64,000 bases of DNA from Psychromonas algarum (GCF_004376845.1 NZ_SNUW01000006.1:124001-188000); one strand, 5' to 3'; shown: positions 40,791 to 49,407, counted from the first letter of the stretch. Notes: generated from the letters alone by a model not told the origin. Numbers and translations are program-made.

Positions 40791-42248
40791 ATGCAACAAT
40801 TACAATCAAATCAAGCCGCTCCCGTTTGGTCATTTTTCGAAAAAATATGCTCCATTCCTCATCCCTCAAAGCATGAACAAGCATTAGCAGATTGGATCAT
40901 GAATTGGGCTGCTTCAAAAAATATCAGCTGTATACAAGACAAAATAGGCAATTTAATACTACAAAAACCAGCGACGGTAGGTTTTGAGCAAAGAACACCT
41001 GTTATCCTCCAATGTCACCTTGATATGGTCCCACAAAAAAATAATGATAAAGAGCATGATTTTTTAACTGATCCAATCACACCTATTATTGATGGCGAAT
41101 GGTTACGAGCAGACAATACAACGTTAGGTGCTGATAACGGTATTGGCATGGCTTCATGTTTAGCTATTTTAGATGATGATAGTCTTGAGCACGGACCTAT
41201 TGAAGTGCTTATCACCACTGATGAAGAAACGGGTATGACCGGTGCATTTGGCTTAGAAGCGGGTGCTTTACAAGGCAAAATATTAATTAATACCGACTCT
41301 GAAGAAGAAGGTGAACTTTATGTAGGCTGTGCTGGCGGCGTTAACGTTAACGTTCTGTTGCCTTACGAAAAAATGGAATGTGATAGTGCCGATAAAGCCT
41401 ATGAAATTTCTATTTCAGGCTTAAAAGGAGGACATTCTGGTGTTGATATTAACTTAGGGCGAGCTAATGCGATTAAAGAGTTAGCCAATGTATTAGCTAA
41501 TTTAAATGGCGCCCCTTTTTTAATATCAAGCTTTACAGGTGGTAGTTTACGTAATGCCATTCCACGTGAAGCAAAAGCAATCATAGTATGTGATGAGCAG
41601 TTTCAAAATAGTATTGAGACAGTAATAAATACATTACAAATTAGCATGAGAGTAAAATATAAAGACAGTGAAAATAACTTTACTATTAACATTGAATCAT
41701 GCGAACTACCTACTTCGGTATTAACACATAGCAGTCAAGAAAGGCTATTAAAAGCAATGTTAGGTTGCGTAAATGGTGTGTTTGCTATGGATGAAAACTT
41801 CCCTAATGTAGTTGAAACATCAAGCAATTTAGGTGTTGTTACTCAACAAAATGAACCTGTTGGCCAATTTGCCATTCAAGTATTAGTGCGCTCTCAAATA
41901 GAAGAAGACAAACAACAGTGCGCGACAGAAATAGCAGAACATTTTAAACAATTTAATGGGCGCGTTGCTAAAGAAGGAAACTACCCAGGTTGGACACCGA
42001 ATAAAAATTCAGCAATATACAAAACGATGGAAACGCAATATCAAACATTGTTTGGAAAAAAACCTAAAGCAATGGTCATTCATGCCGGACTTGAATGTGG
42101 CTTATTCAGTGATAACTATCCGCATTGGGATATGGTGTCATTTGGACCAACTATTAATTTCCCACATAGCCCAGATGAAAAAGTAAACATTGCTTCTGTA
42201 GATAAATATTGGGCGTTATTAAAAGCAACGTTAAAAGCAATAGATTAA
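40791..42248 (+). CDS. pepD: Cytosolic aminoacyl-histidine dipeptidase PepD
   Basis: 485 residues, M20 family. Metal ligands are visible: H76 and D78 in CHLDMVPQ, D115 in TLGADNGIGMA, E145-E146 in TTDEETGM, and the D in NTDSEEEGELYVG, with a C-terminal His in NFPHSPDEKV. HAGLECGLFS is a PepD signature. It cleaves Xaa-His dipeptides such as carnosine and related dipeptides. A small AGAGG/CCTCT hairpin (40754-40768) lies in its leader. An FNR box lies upstream. Confidence 0.93.
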   Translation: MQQLQSNQAAPVWSFFEKICSIPHPSKHEQALADWIMNWAASKNISCIQDKIGNLILQKPATVGFEQRTPVILQCHLDMVPQKNNDKEHDFLTDPITPIIDGEWLRADNTTLGADNGIGMASCLAILDDDSLEHGPIEVLITTDEETGMTGAFGLEAGALQGKILINTDSEEEGELYVGCAGGVNVNVLLPYEKMECDSADKAYEISISGLKGGHSGVDINLGRANAIKELANVLANLNGAPFLISSFTGGSLRNAIPREAKAIIVCDEQFQNSIETVINTLQISMRVKYKDSENNFTINIESCELPTSVLTHSSQERLLKAMLGCVNGVFAMDENFPNVVETSSNLGVVTQQNEPVGQFAIQVLVRSQIEEDKQQCATEIAEHFKQFNGRVAKEGNYPGWTPNKNSAIYKTMETQYQTLFGKKPKAMVIHAGLECGLFSDNYPHWDMVSFGPTINFPHSPDEKVNIASVDKYWALLKATLKAID

Positions 42249-42300
42249 TCTAAAGCGTTAATCTCCTCGCTGAAGGCTTGGGATCTGTGCAGTAAATATC

Positions 42301-42328
42301 AAAAAGAATAGCGTTAAATATTCTTTTT
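42301..42328 (+). terminator. pepD terminator
   Basis: AAAAAGAATA pairs with TATTCTTTTT around an 8-nt loop and is followed by TTATTTT; it lies 53 nt after the pepD stop. Confidence 0.8.
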
Positions 42329-42407
42329 TTATTTTGTACATTTTCCAACCTTCAGCAAATATATTTATCTTTTTAATTAGCCTAAAGTCTGGCGAATAGA
42401 AATAAGG

Positions 42408-43133
42408 TTAATTACCTGCAAATTGATAAACAATACCAATTTCAGTCGACCAACCAAGATCTCGCTGCAACAACCCACTATTACTATCATGATGCTCTAG
42501 TTTCACTTTACTAATGACAACCCAGTTATCCATTACTTCATATAAACCAATTAACCCCGTTTTATAAACCCAAGTATCGTCAGCATCAAAACGCTGTAAA
42601 CCCGAAGCAATAGACTCAGCAGCACTCACACCATATAAATGCTGGGATAGTTTTTTATCTTGCCACAAAACTTCCAAATAAGGGGAGATAGAAAATTTAT
42701 CAAGAGGCGTTTCAAATACTCGGCCAAGATGAACTTGAACTTCCTGACCATTATGTTCATTTGCTACATCATGAAGATAAGTTATACGAGCTCCGGGAGT
42801 ACCAATAGTGAAACCTAATTCAGGGTTGCCATCTCTATTATCAATACCATTTACAATATCATTGACACTGTCATTAACTTCAGAGAAGCGCCAATTAGCG
42901 GACAGCCCTAAATAACGAAAAGCATTATAATTAAACAAACTACCATCTATAAATCCGAGATCTCCGTTATAAAAGAGATTCGGTGTAATGCCAATTGATG
43001 CTGAACTTTCAGTTGAATAAACACTTTGTCCGTAAGTGGTGCTTAAGCCAACAATACCGTATTCCTTTGTCACTCCCTCTGCCACTACAGGAGAAACAAT
43101 AAAAATGCTAAATAATCCTAATTTTTTTCTCAT
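42408..43133 (-). CDS. MipA/OmpV-family outer membrane protein
   Basis: 241 residues from the ATG at 43133, chosen because a typical signal peptide (MRKKLGLFSIFIVSPVVA) begins there; the frame upstream is open but has no export signal. The mature part alternates in short beta strands, has GNPELGFTIGTPGARITYLHD, and ends in GWSTEIGIVYQFAGN with a penultimate-region aromatic typical of outer membrane barrels. The MipA family includes scaffolding proteins for murein hydrolases and OmpV-like porins; which role applies is unknown. Confidence 0.7.
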   Translation of the reverse strand: MRKKLGLFSIFIVSPVVAEGVTKEYGIVGLSTTYGQSVYSTESSASIGITPNLFYNGDLGFIDGSLFNYNAFRYLGLSANWRFSEVNDSVNDIVNGIDNRDGNPELGFTIGTPGARITYLHDVANEHNGQEVQVHLGRVFETPLDKFSISPYLEVLWQDKKLSQHLYGVSAAESIASGLQRFDADDTWVYKTGLIGLYEVMDNWVVISKVKLEHHDSNSGLLQRDLGWSTEIGIVYQFAGN

Positions 43134-43283
43134 ATCCGTGATACCTAAAGCCTCTGATATTAAAAAAGAACGGAAGAGAGTAAATAAAATTTCAGGCGAG
43201 GATAAAATAATCAAAGCAAGGCAAGATCTAGCGGTTGAGTTAAAATAAAAATAGCCTCTCTTTAAAAACTAATTGATACACTT

Positions 43284-43321
43284 AAATGACCTACACTTCA
43301 CGCGCTAAAAGTAGATCATTT
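43284..43321. terminator. Hairpin between sppA-like gene and the MipA-family gene
   Basis: AAATGACCTAC can pair with GTAGATCATTT (one mismatch in 11) across a 16-nt loop, 42 nt after the stop of the S49 peptidase gene. There is no convincing U-tract, so its function as a terminator is uncertain. Confidence 0.4.
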
Positions 43322-43362
43322 ATTTAGTGTGTTTGATATTATAATTTTTAATTATTTTAATG

Positions 43363-44319
43363 TTATCTCAATTGAATTGAAGCATTAGAAGTATTTAAAA
43401 AACTAACTACACCTTGCCCAATTGACAACCCCAAGCTTTTGGTAAAGCTTTCTAAAGGAGATGCTTTAATCGAATAATCAACAATTTCTGGAGCTTTGAT
43501 AATATCTCTTGCAACAAAACCTGGGCTCCCTAAACCATCAATCAAACCAAGTTGTAAAGCTTGCTCTCCGTTCCAAATCAACCCAGAATAAAGTTCCTTG
43601 TTCCCTTTCACTAAACGCTCTCCACGCCCTTCCTCTACAACTTTAATAAATTGTTGGTGAGTACTATCTAAAACACTTTGCCAAAATTTAGCTTCTTCAG
43701 CTTTTGCTGGAGAGAATGGGTCTAAAAATGCTTTATGCTCACCCGATGTATAATGACGACGCTCTACTCCTACTTTTTTCATTAAGTCTACAAAACCAAA
43801 GCTTGAAGCCGTTACACCAATGGACCCCACTAAACTAGACTTATCAGCATAAATTTCATCTGCTGCAACAGCCATATAATATCCGCCTGACGCCCCTAAT
43901 TCTGCGATCACGGCATACAGCTTTTTATCTGGATACATACCGCGTAAACGTTTTATTTCGTCATTTACATATCCCGATTGTACTGGGCTTCCACCTGGGC
44001 TATTGATAACCAACATAACGGCTTTTGAATGTTCGTTTTTAAAGGCCGCTCTTAAAGAAGTGACAATACTATTTGCATTAGCATCACTATCAGCTGCAAT
44101 CACACCATTAACCGAAACCATTGCCGTATGAGTTTCATCTGTAGCACTACTTTTATTAAAAAGTTTGCTATTCATAATCAAAAATAAAGTAATGAATAAA
44201 TAAGTAAACGTTAATAATTTAAAAATTATACCCCAGCGTCGTGCTTTCTTTTGCTCGTTAAAGGTTTCTTTCATGAAACCAGATAACCACTTTTCTTGTT
44301 CACTTTCAGGTTGTTGCAT
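43363..44319 (-). CDS. S49-family signal peptide peptidase-like protease, membrane anchored
   Basis: 318 residues, the short (36K-like) SppA form. One transmembrane helix spans about residues 31-50. LGASGGYYMAVAADEIYAD carries the nucleophile S144 and GEHKAFLDPF the general base K196, so the Ser-Lys dyad is intact. Members digest signal-peptide remnants or other membrane peptides, and the catalytic domain should face the periplasm. It is not the two-domain 67K SppA and lacks the SohB insert. It has no evident operon partners. Confidence 0.85.
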   Translation of the reverse strand: MQQPESEQEKWLSGFMKETFNEQKKARRWGIIFKLLTFTYLFITLFLIMNSKLFNKSSATDETHTAMVSVNGVIAADSDANANSIVTSLRAAFKNEHSKAVMLVINSPGGSPVQSGYVNDEIKRLRGMYPDKKLYAVIAELGASGGYYMAVAADEIYADKSSLVGSIGVTASSFGFVDLMKKVGVERRHYTSGEHKAFLDPFSPAKAEEAKFWQSVLDSTHQQFIKVVEEGRGERLVKGNKELYSGLIWNGEQALQLGLIDGLGSPGFVARDIIKAPEIVDYSIKASPLESFTKSLGLSIGQGVVSFLNTSNASIQLR

Positions 44320-44715
44320 TGTTATTACTCAAATAGATAAATGAGCCGTTATTCAACCTTCATTTCATTGTAAATTCAAGTTGCTCACCGTTATTTTGTA
44401 GAGCAATCACAATCTAAATAACGACTTCAAATCAATAGCAATTAGATCTTTAAAAACTAATCTAGGATTAATGTTTCAGGGGGTAATTTAATATTTTTGA
44501 GGGGTTACAAGGTAAAGCTTCTATTTCAACCGTTGAAGCGGGTTAAACATTCATATTGTTAAAATAAATTTCACTTATTAGCTTACTACTCTTTTCAGAA
44601 ACAATTTTTAAATTAAAAAATCAATAAAACCTATGAATATGAGCATAATAAAGCGCAAACATTCAGGCTCCTATTTGTTATACTGCGCCCGATTTTTAAC
44701 ACAGGAAAAAAGAAA
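44320..44715. other. 396-nt gap between divergent genes
   Basis: No gene or RNA is recognisable. The right end carries an extended -10 promoter (TGTTATACT, 44676-44684) followed by a GC-rich GCGCCC, about 25 nt before the methyltransferase gene. A 13-nt palindrome TTCAACCGTTGAA lies at 44525-44537. The rest is AT-rich and featureless to me. Confidence 0.5.
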
Positions 44716-45513
44716 ATGTTCATTGATAATAGTTGGCGAGTACTTACCATTGGTGATGGAGACTTATCCTTTTCATCTTCATTGTTGACACACCACCAAC
44801 CAGCTAGTTTAACTGCAACAGTATTGGATACTCGTGATGTTTTATTAGCTAAATATGCTCATAATGATTATCAAACCTTATTGCAAAAAAATTGCCAGGT
44901 ATTATGTGAATTTGATGTGATGGAAGCAAAGTCATGGGGGAAATTAAATGAACACAGTTTTGATCTAATTATTTTTCAATTCCCATTAATTCCTGCATTT
45001 AAATCACATCAAGAATTCCAAGAGAAATGCAAAGAAGTCCATATTAATACACTCAACCGTCAATTATTACGTCATTTTTTACTTAACTCTTTTGCCCATT
45101 TTTTAGATCCAAATGGAGCGCGGCTTTGTTATATCACTTCAAAAGATGTTAAACCCTATAAAGAATGGAATATTGAAAATGCGCTGAATATGAATACTGA
45201 CATTGATTACTTAGGTTGGCATCATTTTGATATTAACATTTTTCCAGGTTACAAAGTACGTAACGTAGATAGAGATAAACACGTCAAAGACACTAAAGGC
45301 ATTACCTACGTATGGAGTGACAATCAACATTGTTCATTACGTAAGCAATTAAATGAAGCACTATATCAAGGTAAAGAGTATTGCCAGTTATGTGCATCAG
45401 GGCCTTATAATAACGAACAAGACATGCTCAAACATCAACATACTAAAAAGCACCTTAATATGTTGAATTATGAAAAAATGTGGCAATTATTAATTGATCG
45501 AGAATCCTTGTAA
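44716..45513 (+). CDS. BMT5-like (DUF2431) methyltransferase with C-terminal C2H2 zinc finger
   Basis: 265 residues. The N-terminal part is Rossmann-like: VLTIGDGDLSFS (residues 9-20) matches motif I of DUF2431, the fold of yeast BMT5, a 25S rRNA uridine-N3 methyltransferase. FDLIIFQFPLIP (82-93) and LLRHFLLNSFAHFL then LCYITSKDVKPYKEW follow. The C-terminus has C223-x2-C226-x13-H240-x5-H246, the spacing of U1/matrin-type C2H2 fingers, which bind RNA in eukaryotes. RNA methylation is inferred, and the target is unknown. It has its own extended -10 promoter and a leader with ACAGGAAA as ribosome binding site. Confidence 0.75.
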   Translation: MFIDNSWRVLTIGDGDLSFSSSLLTHHQPASLTATVLDTRDVLLAKYAHNDYQTLLQKNCQVLCEFDVMEAKSWGKLNEHSFDLIIFQFPLIPAFKSHQEFQEKCKEVHINTLNRQLLRHFLLNSFAHFLDPNGARLCYITSKDVKPYKEWNIENALNMNTDIDYLGWHHFDINIFPGYKVRNVDRDKHVKDTKGITYVWSDNQHCSLRKQLNEALYQGKEYCQLCASGPYNNEQDMLKHQHTKKHLNMLNYEKMWQLLIDRESL

Positions 45514-45526
45514 AAGAAGCTGATTA

Positions 45527-45826
45527 TTACGACTTTTTAGTTTGTAAGGCTGCAAATTTTGCTAACTGTTCAGGTGTTGCCGGCAGTTGGTGATTTGCTT
45601 TCCACTCACTGTATGGCATGCCATATATATATTCACAAGCTTGCTCATAATTCATCTCAATATCTCGCATTTCAGCTTCCGCCAACATCCATTTAGATAA
45701 ACAGTTACGACAAAAGCCCGAGGTATTCATCAATTCAATATTCTGCACATCTTTGCGGCTATTTAAATGTGTTAATAAACGGCGAAATGCTGCAGCTTCT
45801 AATTCAGTTTGTTGAGACTTATCCAT
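45527..45826 (-). CDS. DUF1244 family protein
   Basis: About 99 residues. AAAFRRLLTHLNSRKDVQN and the region FCRNCLSKWM then YEQACEYIYGMPYSEWK match DUF1244, a small helical protein of unknown function common in proteobacteria. It contains a CxxC motif that could bind metal or undergo redox change. The ATG at 45826 is preferred over one 12 nt upstream because GGAAATAAAA precedes it. It converges with the methyltransferase gene. Confidence 0.8.
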   Translation of the reverse strand: MDKSQQTELEAAAFRRLLTHLNSRKDVQNIELMNTSGFCRNCLSKWMLAEAEMRDIEMNYEQACEYIYGMPYSEWKANHQLPATPEQLAKFAALQTKKS

Positions 45827-45895
45827 TTTTATTTCCATTTTAGTTGCTAGTTTAAACGCTTAATTCAATATGCCTGTTATCAACTTCACTTAATG

Positions 45896-46333
45896 CTATT
45901 CTGCTTTAATAGTATTTAAGCTTTTTAAAATCTCACAATCTGTTGAATCAGTGTTATCACATGTGTTGATCATTTTTAATAATGTTTTTTCTAAACTTTT
46001 TAATTCTTTAATTTTATTTCTTACATCAACTAAATGCTCTTGCGCAATTTGATGGGCGAGATTTAGCGCATTAGGCTCACAATGATGTGCTTGATGTGGT
46101 TCATCATATTTACAATCCTGCAAATGAATCAGTTGTTTAATCTCATCAAGACTAAAGCCTAACGCCCTGCTATGACGGATAAAATGCAATCGTTGACATT
46201 GTAAACTTGAATATTGGCGTTGATTGCCTTCACTGCGGTTTGCTTTATCAAGCAAACCAATCTCTTCGTAATAACGAATAGTAGGTACTTTACATTGCGT
46301 TTCTTTACTCAGCTGACCAATTGAATAAATCAT
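45896..46333 (-). CDS. MerR-family metal-responsive regulator (ZntR/CadR-like)
   Basis: 145 residues. The N-terminal winged helix has IGQLSKETQCKVPTIRYYEE (residues 5-24), then the dimerisation helix. Metal-site features are C125 and C133 in TCDNTDSTDCEILKSL, resembling the C-terminal loop of ZntR, plus an unusual His/Cys insertion (CKYDEPHQAHHCEP, residues 74-87) next to the usual sensor cysteine. It is divergent from a cation exporter gene and shares an ideal MerR-type promoter with it. A divalent metal such as Zn, Cd or Pb is the likely inducer; which one is not decidable. Confidence 0.87.
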   Translation of the reverse strand: MIYSIGQLSKETQCKVPTIRYYEEIGLLDKANRSEGNQRQYSSLQCQRLHFIRHSRALGFSLDEIKQLIHLQDCKYDEPHQAHHCEPNALNLAHQIAQEHLVDVRNKIKELKSLEKTLLKMINTCDNTDSTDCEILKSLNTIKAE

Positions 46334-46368
46334 TATTTACCTATTAATAATATATATAAAGAAAAAAC

Positions 46369-46399
46369 TTGAAGCTCTAGTCACTAGAGGTTTTATATT
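46369..46399 (+). promoter_or_regulatory. MerR-type promoter/operator of the cation exporter
   Basis: TTGAAG (-35, 46369-46374) and TATATT (-10, 46394-46399) are separated by 19 bp, the long spacer typical of promoters activated by MerR proteins through DNA untwisting. The spacer holds a perfect dyad CTCTAGT-c-ACTAGAG (46375-46389). It reads toward the exporter gene. Confidence 0.85.
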
Positions 46400-46438
46400 A
46401 CAAGTTTATAAAGAATAACATGTTAAAAGGAGTATTTC

Positions 46439-47077
46439 ATGGCTGGATGTTGTAACAATAAAGCTGACTTTACGGGGCTTAGTCCAGCGTATAGGCGTAT
46501 TTTGCTGATCGTTATCGCGATTAATGCAGTTATGTTTTTAGTTGAAATGTTTGCAGGTGTAAAAGCAAATTCACAGGCACTACAAGCAGATGCCTTAGAC
46601 TTTTTAGGTGATACGTTAACTTACGGCATCAGCTTATGGGCCATTGGCAAAGCACTTTCTTTACGTAGTCGAGTCGCTTTATTAAAAGGAATAAGCTTAC
46701 TATTTATGGCAGCTTGGATACTTTCTTCAACGTTATACAAGTTTTGGTTTGTACAAACACCCGATGCAGGCATTATGGGTAGTATCGCAATATTAGCTTT
46801 TGTCGCAAATGTCATTAGTGTATTGCTATTAGTAAAATACAAGGATGGTGATGCCAATATACGCTCTGTTTGGTTATGCAGTCGCAATGATGCTATTGGT
46901 AACTTAGTCGTGTTAGTTGCAGCTTCTGGTGTTTGGGTCACTGATAGCGCATTACCAGATTTAATTGTCGCGGCTTTCTTAGCAACATTGTTTTTAAGTT
47001 CTGCTAAACAAATAATCCAACAAGCAAATACAGAAAGAAAACAGGCTCAATTAGAGCACCAACATCATAACCATTAA
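46439..47077 (+). CDS. Cation diffusion facilitator-like metal exporter, short form
   Basis: 212 residues, with five to six transmembrane segments and no C-terminal cytoplasmic domain. The metal sites are DALDFLGD in the second helix (D54-x3-D58) and SRNDAIGNL in the fifth; the tail HQHHNH and the N-terminal CC could bind metal. This short form is common for Zn/Cd/Pb exporters next to MerR regulators. AAAAGGAG precedes the ATG. It is the probable target of the divergent regulator, so a small metal-resistance module is inferred. Confidence 0.87.
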   Translation: MAGCCNNKADFTGLSPAYRRILLIVIAINAVMFLVEMFAGVKANSQALQADALDFLGDTLTYGISLWAIGKALSLRSRVALLKGISLLFMAAWILSSTLYKFWFVQTPDAGIMGSIAILAFVANVISVLLLVKYKDGDANIRSVWLCSRNDAIGNLVVLVAASGVWVTDSALPDLIVAAFLATLFLSSAKQIIQQANTERKQAQLEHQHHNH

Positions 47078-47086
47078 TTTTATTTA

Positions 47087-47125
47087 AATTTCGTGTGGTG
47101 TAAGCAATTACCTCACACGGAAATT
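47087..47125 (+). terminator. Hairpin after the cation exporter gene
   Basis: AATTTC-GTGTG pairs with CACAC-g-GAAATT (one bulge), starting 10 nt after the stop. The tail ATTTACTTTC is only moderately T-rich. Confidence 0.55.
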
Positions 47126-47176
47126 ATTTACTTTCTTTGAATCCACCTCAGTTTTTATGCGTCTGTATTCCCTATT

Positions 47177-47250
47177 ATACCAATCACAGTAAATAGCTGA
47201 TCTATTTTGCTGGCTAAAACAACTCACTTCTTTGTTATAAATTTCGTAAA
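47177..47250 (-). repeat. ~73-nt hairpin repeat, copy C (inverted)
   Basis: Reverse-oriented copy, nearly identical to copy B over its outer ends: on the minus strand it begins TTACGAAATTTATAAC and ends CTGTGATTGGTAT. The hairpin CAGCAAAATAG/CTATTTACTG is kept with one mismatch. It lies between the exporter and GST genes. Confidence 0.85.
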
Positions 47251-47429
47251 TAGAAAAACATTTATCTCCATTTATGCCTCAAATTTAATTGTTTTTTCTA
47301 TGTGAAATTTAGATCGCATACTTCATGCAATTGCTATTAATTTCATTCATTCCAATTTTTAAACTAATTTAACATGCACTTATGGGCTTAATTTGTCACA
47401 ATAATTTAAAGCTTAATGAAGGATCATAT
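47251..47429. other. Upstream region of the GST gene
   Basis: Between repeat copy C and the GST gene I see only an AT-rich stretch. One element stands out: ATAGAAAAACA near 47250-47260 is roughly complementary to TGTTTTTTCTAT near 47291-47302, next to the repeat. No promoter is convincing. Confidence 0.35.
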
Positions 47430-48083
47430 ATGTTACCTATTTTATATTCATTTCGACGCTGTCCTTATGCGATGAGAGCTCGATTAGCAATTGCAGTTGC
47501 AAAGCAACAAGTACGCTTACGCGAAATTGTATTAAAACATAAACCTGCTGAATTACTGGCAATTTCACCGAATAAAACGATCCCTGTATTACAGTTAGAT
47601 GAAACCTTAAATGAGACCAATAACACTAATGTTGTAAACGAGAGTTTGGATATTATGTTATGGGCTTTAAATAAATCAGATCCACAGCATTGGTTAAATC
47701 CATCATTAGAGGATATGTTGCATTTAATACAAACTAATGATCATGAATTCAAACCTTGGTTAGATAAATATAAATATGCAGATCGTTTTCCTGAATATAC
47801 TCAGCAACATTACCGTGAACAAAGCCATCAATTTTTATTATTATTAGAATCTCGCTTACATGTTCAACAATATCTTTTTGCAGATCACGCCACTTTAGCA
47901 GATATGGCTATCTTTCCTTTTATTCGTCAATTCGCAGCTGTTGATAAAGAATGGTTTGAACAAAGTCCTTATCCTAAAATCAGAGACTGGTTAAATGATT
48001 TAGTTAATGGAAAATTATTCCAATCTTGTATGCAAAAATATGCAACTTGGCTAACATCAGGTGAAGAAATTATATTCCCTTAA
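47430..48083 (+). CDS. Glutathione S-transferase family protein
   Basis: 217 residues from the ATG at 47430, chosen because AAGGA lies 7 nt upstream; the frame is open 48 nt further without such a site. The N-terminal thioredoxin fold has SFRRCPYAMRARLAI, with a Grx2-like CPYA motif (C11), and NKTIPVLQL for the cis-Pro. An all-alpha C-terminal domain includes FADHATLADMAIFPFIRQFA. The Cys motif suggests thiol-transferase or reductase activity rather than classic conjugation. Substrate unknown. Confidence 0.85.
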   Translation: MLPILYSFRRCPYAMRARLAIAVAKQQVRLREIVLKHKPAELLAISPNKTIPVLQLDETLNETNNTNVVNESLDIMLWALNKSDPQHWLNPSLEDMLHLIQTNDHEFKPWLDKYKYADRFPEYTQQHYREQSHQFLLLLESRLHVQQYLFADHATLADMAIFPFIRQFAAVDKEWFEQSPYPKIRDWLNDLVNGKLFQSCMQKYATWLTSGEEIIFP

Positions 48084-48181
48084 CACAAATATATTTATTA
48101 CATTTAATTAACATAAAGAGTTGAAGATATTCCACCTCTTCATTACAATTGATTATCATTACTTTTATTAAGGCTTTAAGC

Positions 48182-48709
48182 ATGAGACAAACAGTTTCTG
48201 GATATAATAAAGTAGCAAAACTACTGCATTGGTTTTCGGCTATTATGGTTATTGGATTATTTGCTGCCGGCTATTGGATGGTCGATTTGAGCTATTACAG
48301 TGAATGGTATAAACCAGTTCCGCATTGGCATAAATCTGCTGGTCTTTGTCTTTTAATACTGACCATCGGACGTTTAATATGGAAATCCATAACAACTTCT
48401 CCTGCGATTGAAGGCAGTCCTTTCGAGAAAAAAGCAGCTGCCGCAGCACACCACTTAATTTACCTTCTACTCTTTATACTATTTTTATCTGGTTACTTAA
48501 TCTCTACAGCTGATGGCCGTGGCATTGAAGTTTTTAATTGGTTTGAAGTACCTGGATTTGGATCATTTATCGAAAACCAAGAAGACATAGCAGGTTTGGT
48601 ACATGAATACACCGCTTATATACTCATCGGTTTAGCAAGCCTACATGGATTAGCTGCATTAAAGCATCACTTTATTAATAAAGATAATACACTTAAGAAA
48701 ATGCTTTAA
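48182..48709 (+). CDS. yceJ: Cytochrome b561 (YceJ-like)
   Basis: 175 residues from the ATG at 48182; the frame extends upstream to a TTG, but conserved sequence starts at RQTVSGYNKVAKLLHW. It has four transmembrane helices with haem-ligand His candidates in LLHWFSA, HWHKSAGL, AHHLIYLLL and VHEYTAYILIG. It is the inner-membrane di-haem b-type cytochrome family that shuttles electrons from quinol. It lies directly upstream of yceI, as in E. coli. A weak Fur-like sequence (12 of 19 positions, 48146-48164) lies just upstream. Confidence 0.88.
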   Translation: MRQTVSGYNKVAKLLHWFSAIMVIGLFAAGYWMVDLSYYSEWYKPVPHWHKSAGLCLLILTIGRLIWKSITTSPAIEGSPFEKKAAAAAHHLIYLLLFILFLSGYLISTADGRGIEVFNWFEVPGFGSFIENQEDIAGLVHEYTAYILIGLASLHGLAALKHHFINKDNTLKKML

Positions 48710-48778
48710 GTTGTATTTAAAAAATAGATAAATTACAGTAAAAACCGTAAATAACATTAATTTAACAAGGAAGGTAAG

Positions 48779-49348
48779 ATGAAAAAAATATTAATCGCAT
48801 CAGTCATTGGCGCTACGATGATGATACCAATGACAGCAAATGCAGCAGATTATACTATTGATACTAGAGGAGCACATGCTTCAGTTAACTTCAAAGTTAG
48901 TCATCTAGGTTACAGTTTCATTCAAGGTCGATTTAATAAATTTGATGGCGAATTTAGCTATGATAAAAACGATATAGAAGCATCAAAAGTAACTGTTAAT
49001 ATTGATACTTCAAGCTTAGATTCAAACCATGCTGAACGTGATAAACATATTAAAGGCAGTGATTTCATTAATGTAAGTAAATTTACTAGCGCACAATTTG
49101 TTAGTACTAAAGTGACAAAGAAAACAGATGGTGGGTTAGCGATTAATGGTGATTTAACATTACATGGTGTGACTAAACCAATTACTATCGACGCGACGTT
49201 TATCGGTGAAGGTAAAGACCCATGGGGTGGTTACCGAGCAGGTTTTGAAGGTACAACTCGATTACAACTAGCTGACTTTGGTATTAAAGTAATGGGTGCC
49301 TCAAGTTATGTAGATATGGATCTTCAAGTTGAAGGCATTCGAAAATAA
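48779..49348 (+). CDS. yceI: YceI-family periplasmic lipid-binding protein
   Basis: 189 residues with a signal peptide (MKKILIASVIGATMMIPMT, cleavage after ANAA). The mature protein begins DYTIDTRGAHASVNFKVSHLG and contains GDLTLHGVTKPITIDATF, hallmarks of the YceI lipocalin-like fold that binds isoprenoids. AAGGAAGGTAAG precedes the ATG. The pairing with the upstream cytochrome b561 suggests an operon. Confidence 0.93.
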   Translation: MKKILIASVIGATMMIPMTANAADYTIDTRGAHASVNFKVSHLGYSFIQGRFNKFDGEFSYDKNDIEASKVTVNIDTSSLDSNHAERDKHIKGSDFINVSKFTSAQFVSTKVTKKTDGGLAINGDLTLHGVTKPITIDATFIGEGKDPWGGYRAGFEGTTRLQLADFGIKVMGASSYVDMDLQVEGIRK

Positions 49349-49376
49349 CATAAAGTAACCACGTATCAAAAAATCT

Positions 49377-49407
49377 AATTTACCCTTATTTTTTATAAGG
49401 GTAAATT
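49377..49407. terminator. yceI terminator
   Basis: AATTTACCCTTAT and ATAAGGGTAAATT form a perfect 13-bp stem with a T5 loop, 28 nt after the yceI stop. Confidence 0.8.

Noticed and set aside
42280..42295. Fourth copy of the hairpin repeat near GCAGTAAATAT after pepD
   Set aside because: Only about 11 nt resemble the repeat end and neither the hairpin nor the 5' half is present.
48146..48164. Fur box upstream of cytochrome b561
   Set aside because: Only 12 of 19 positions fit, against a perfect core at 49586; too weak to call.
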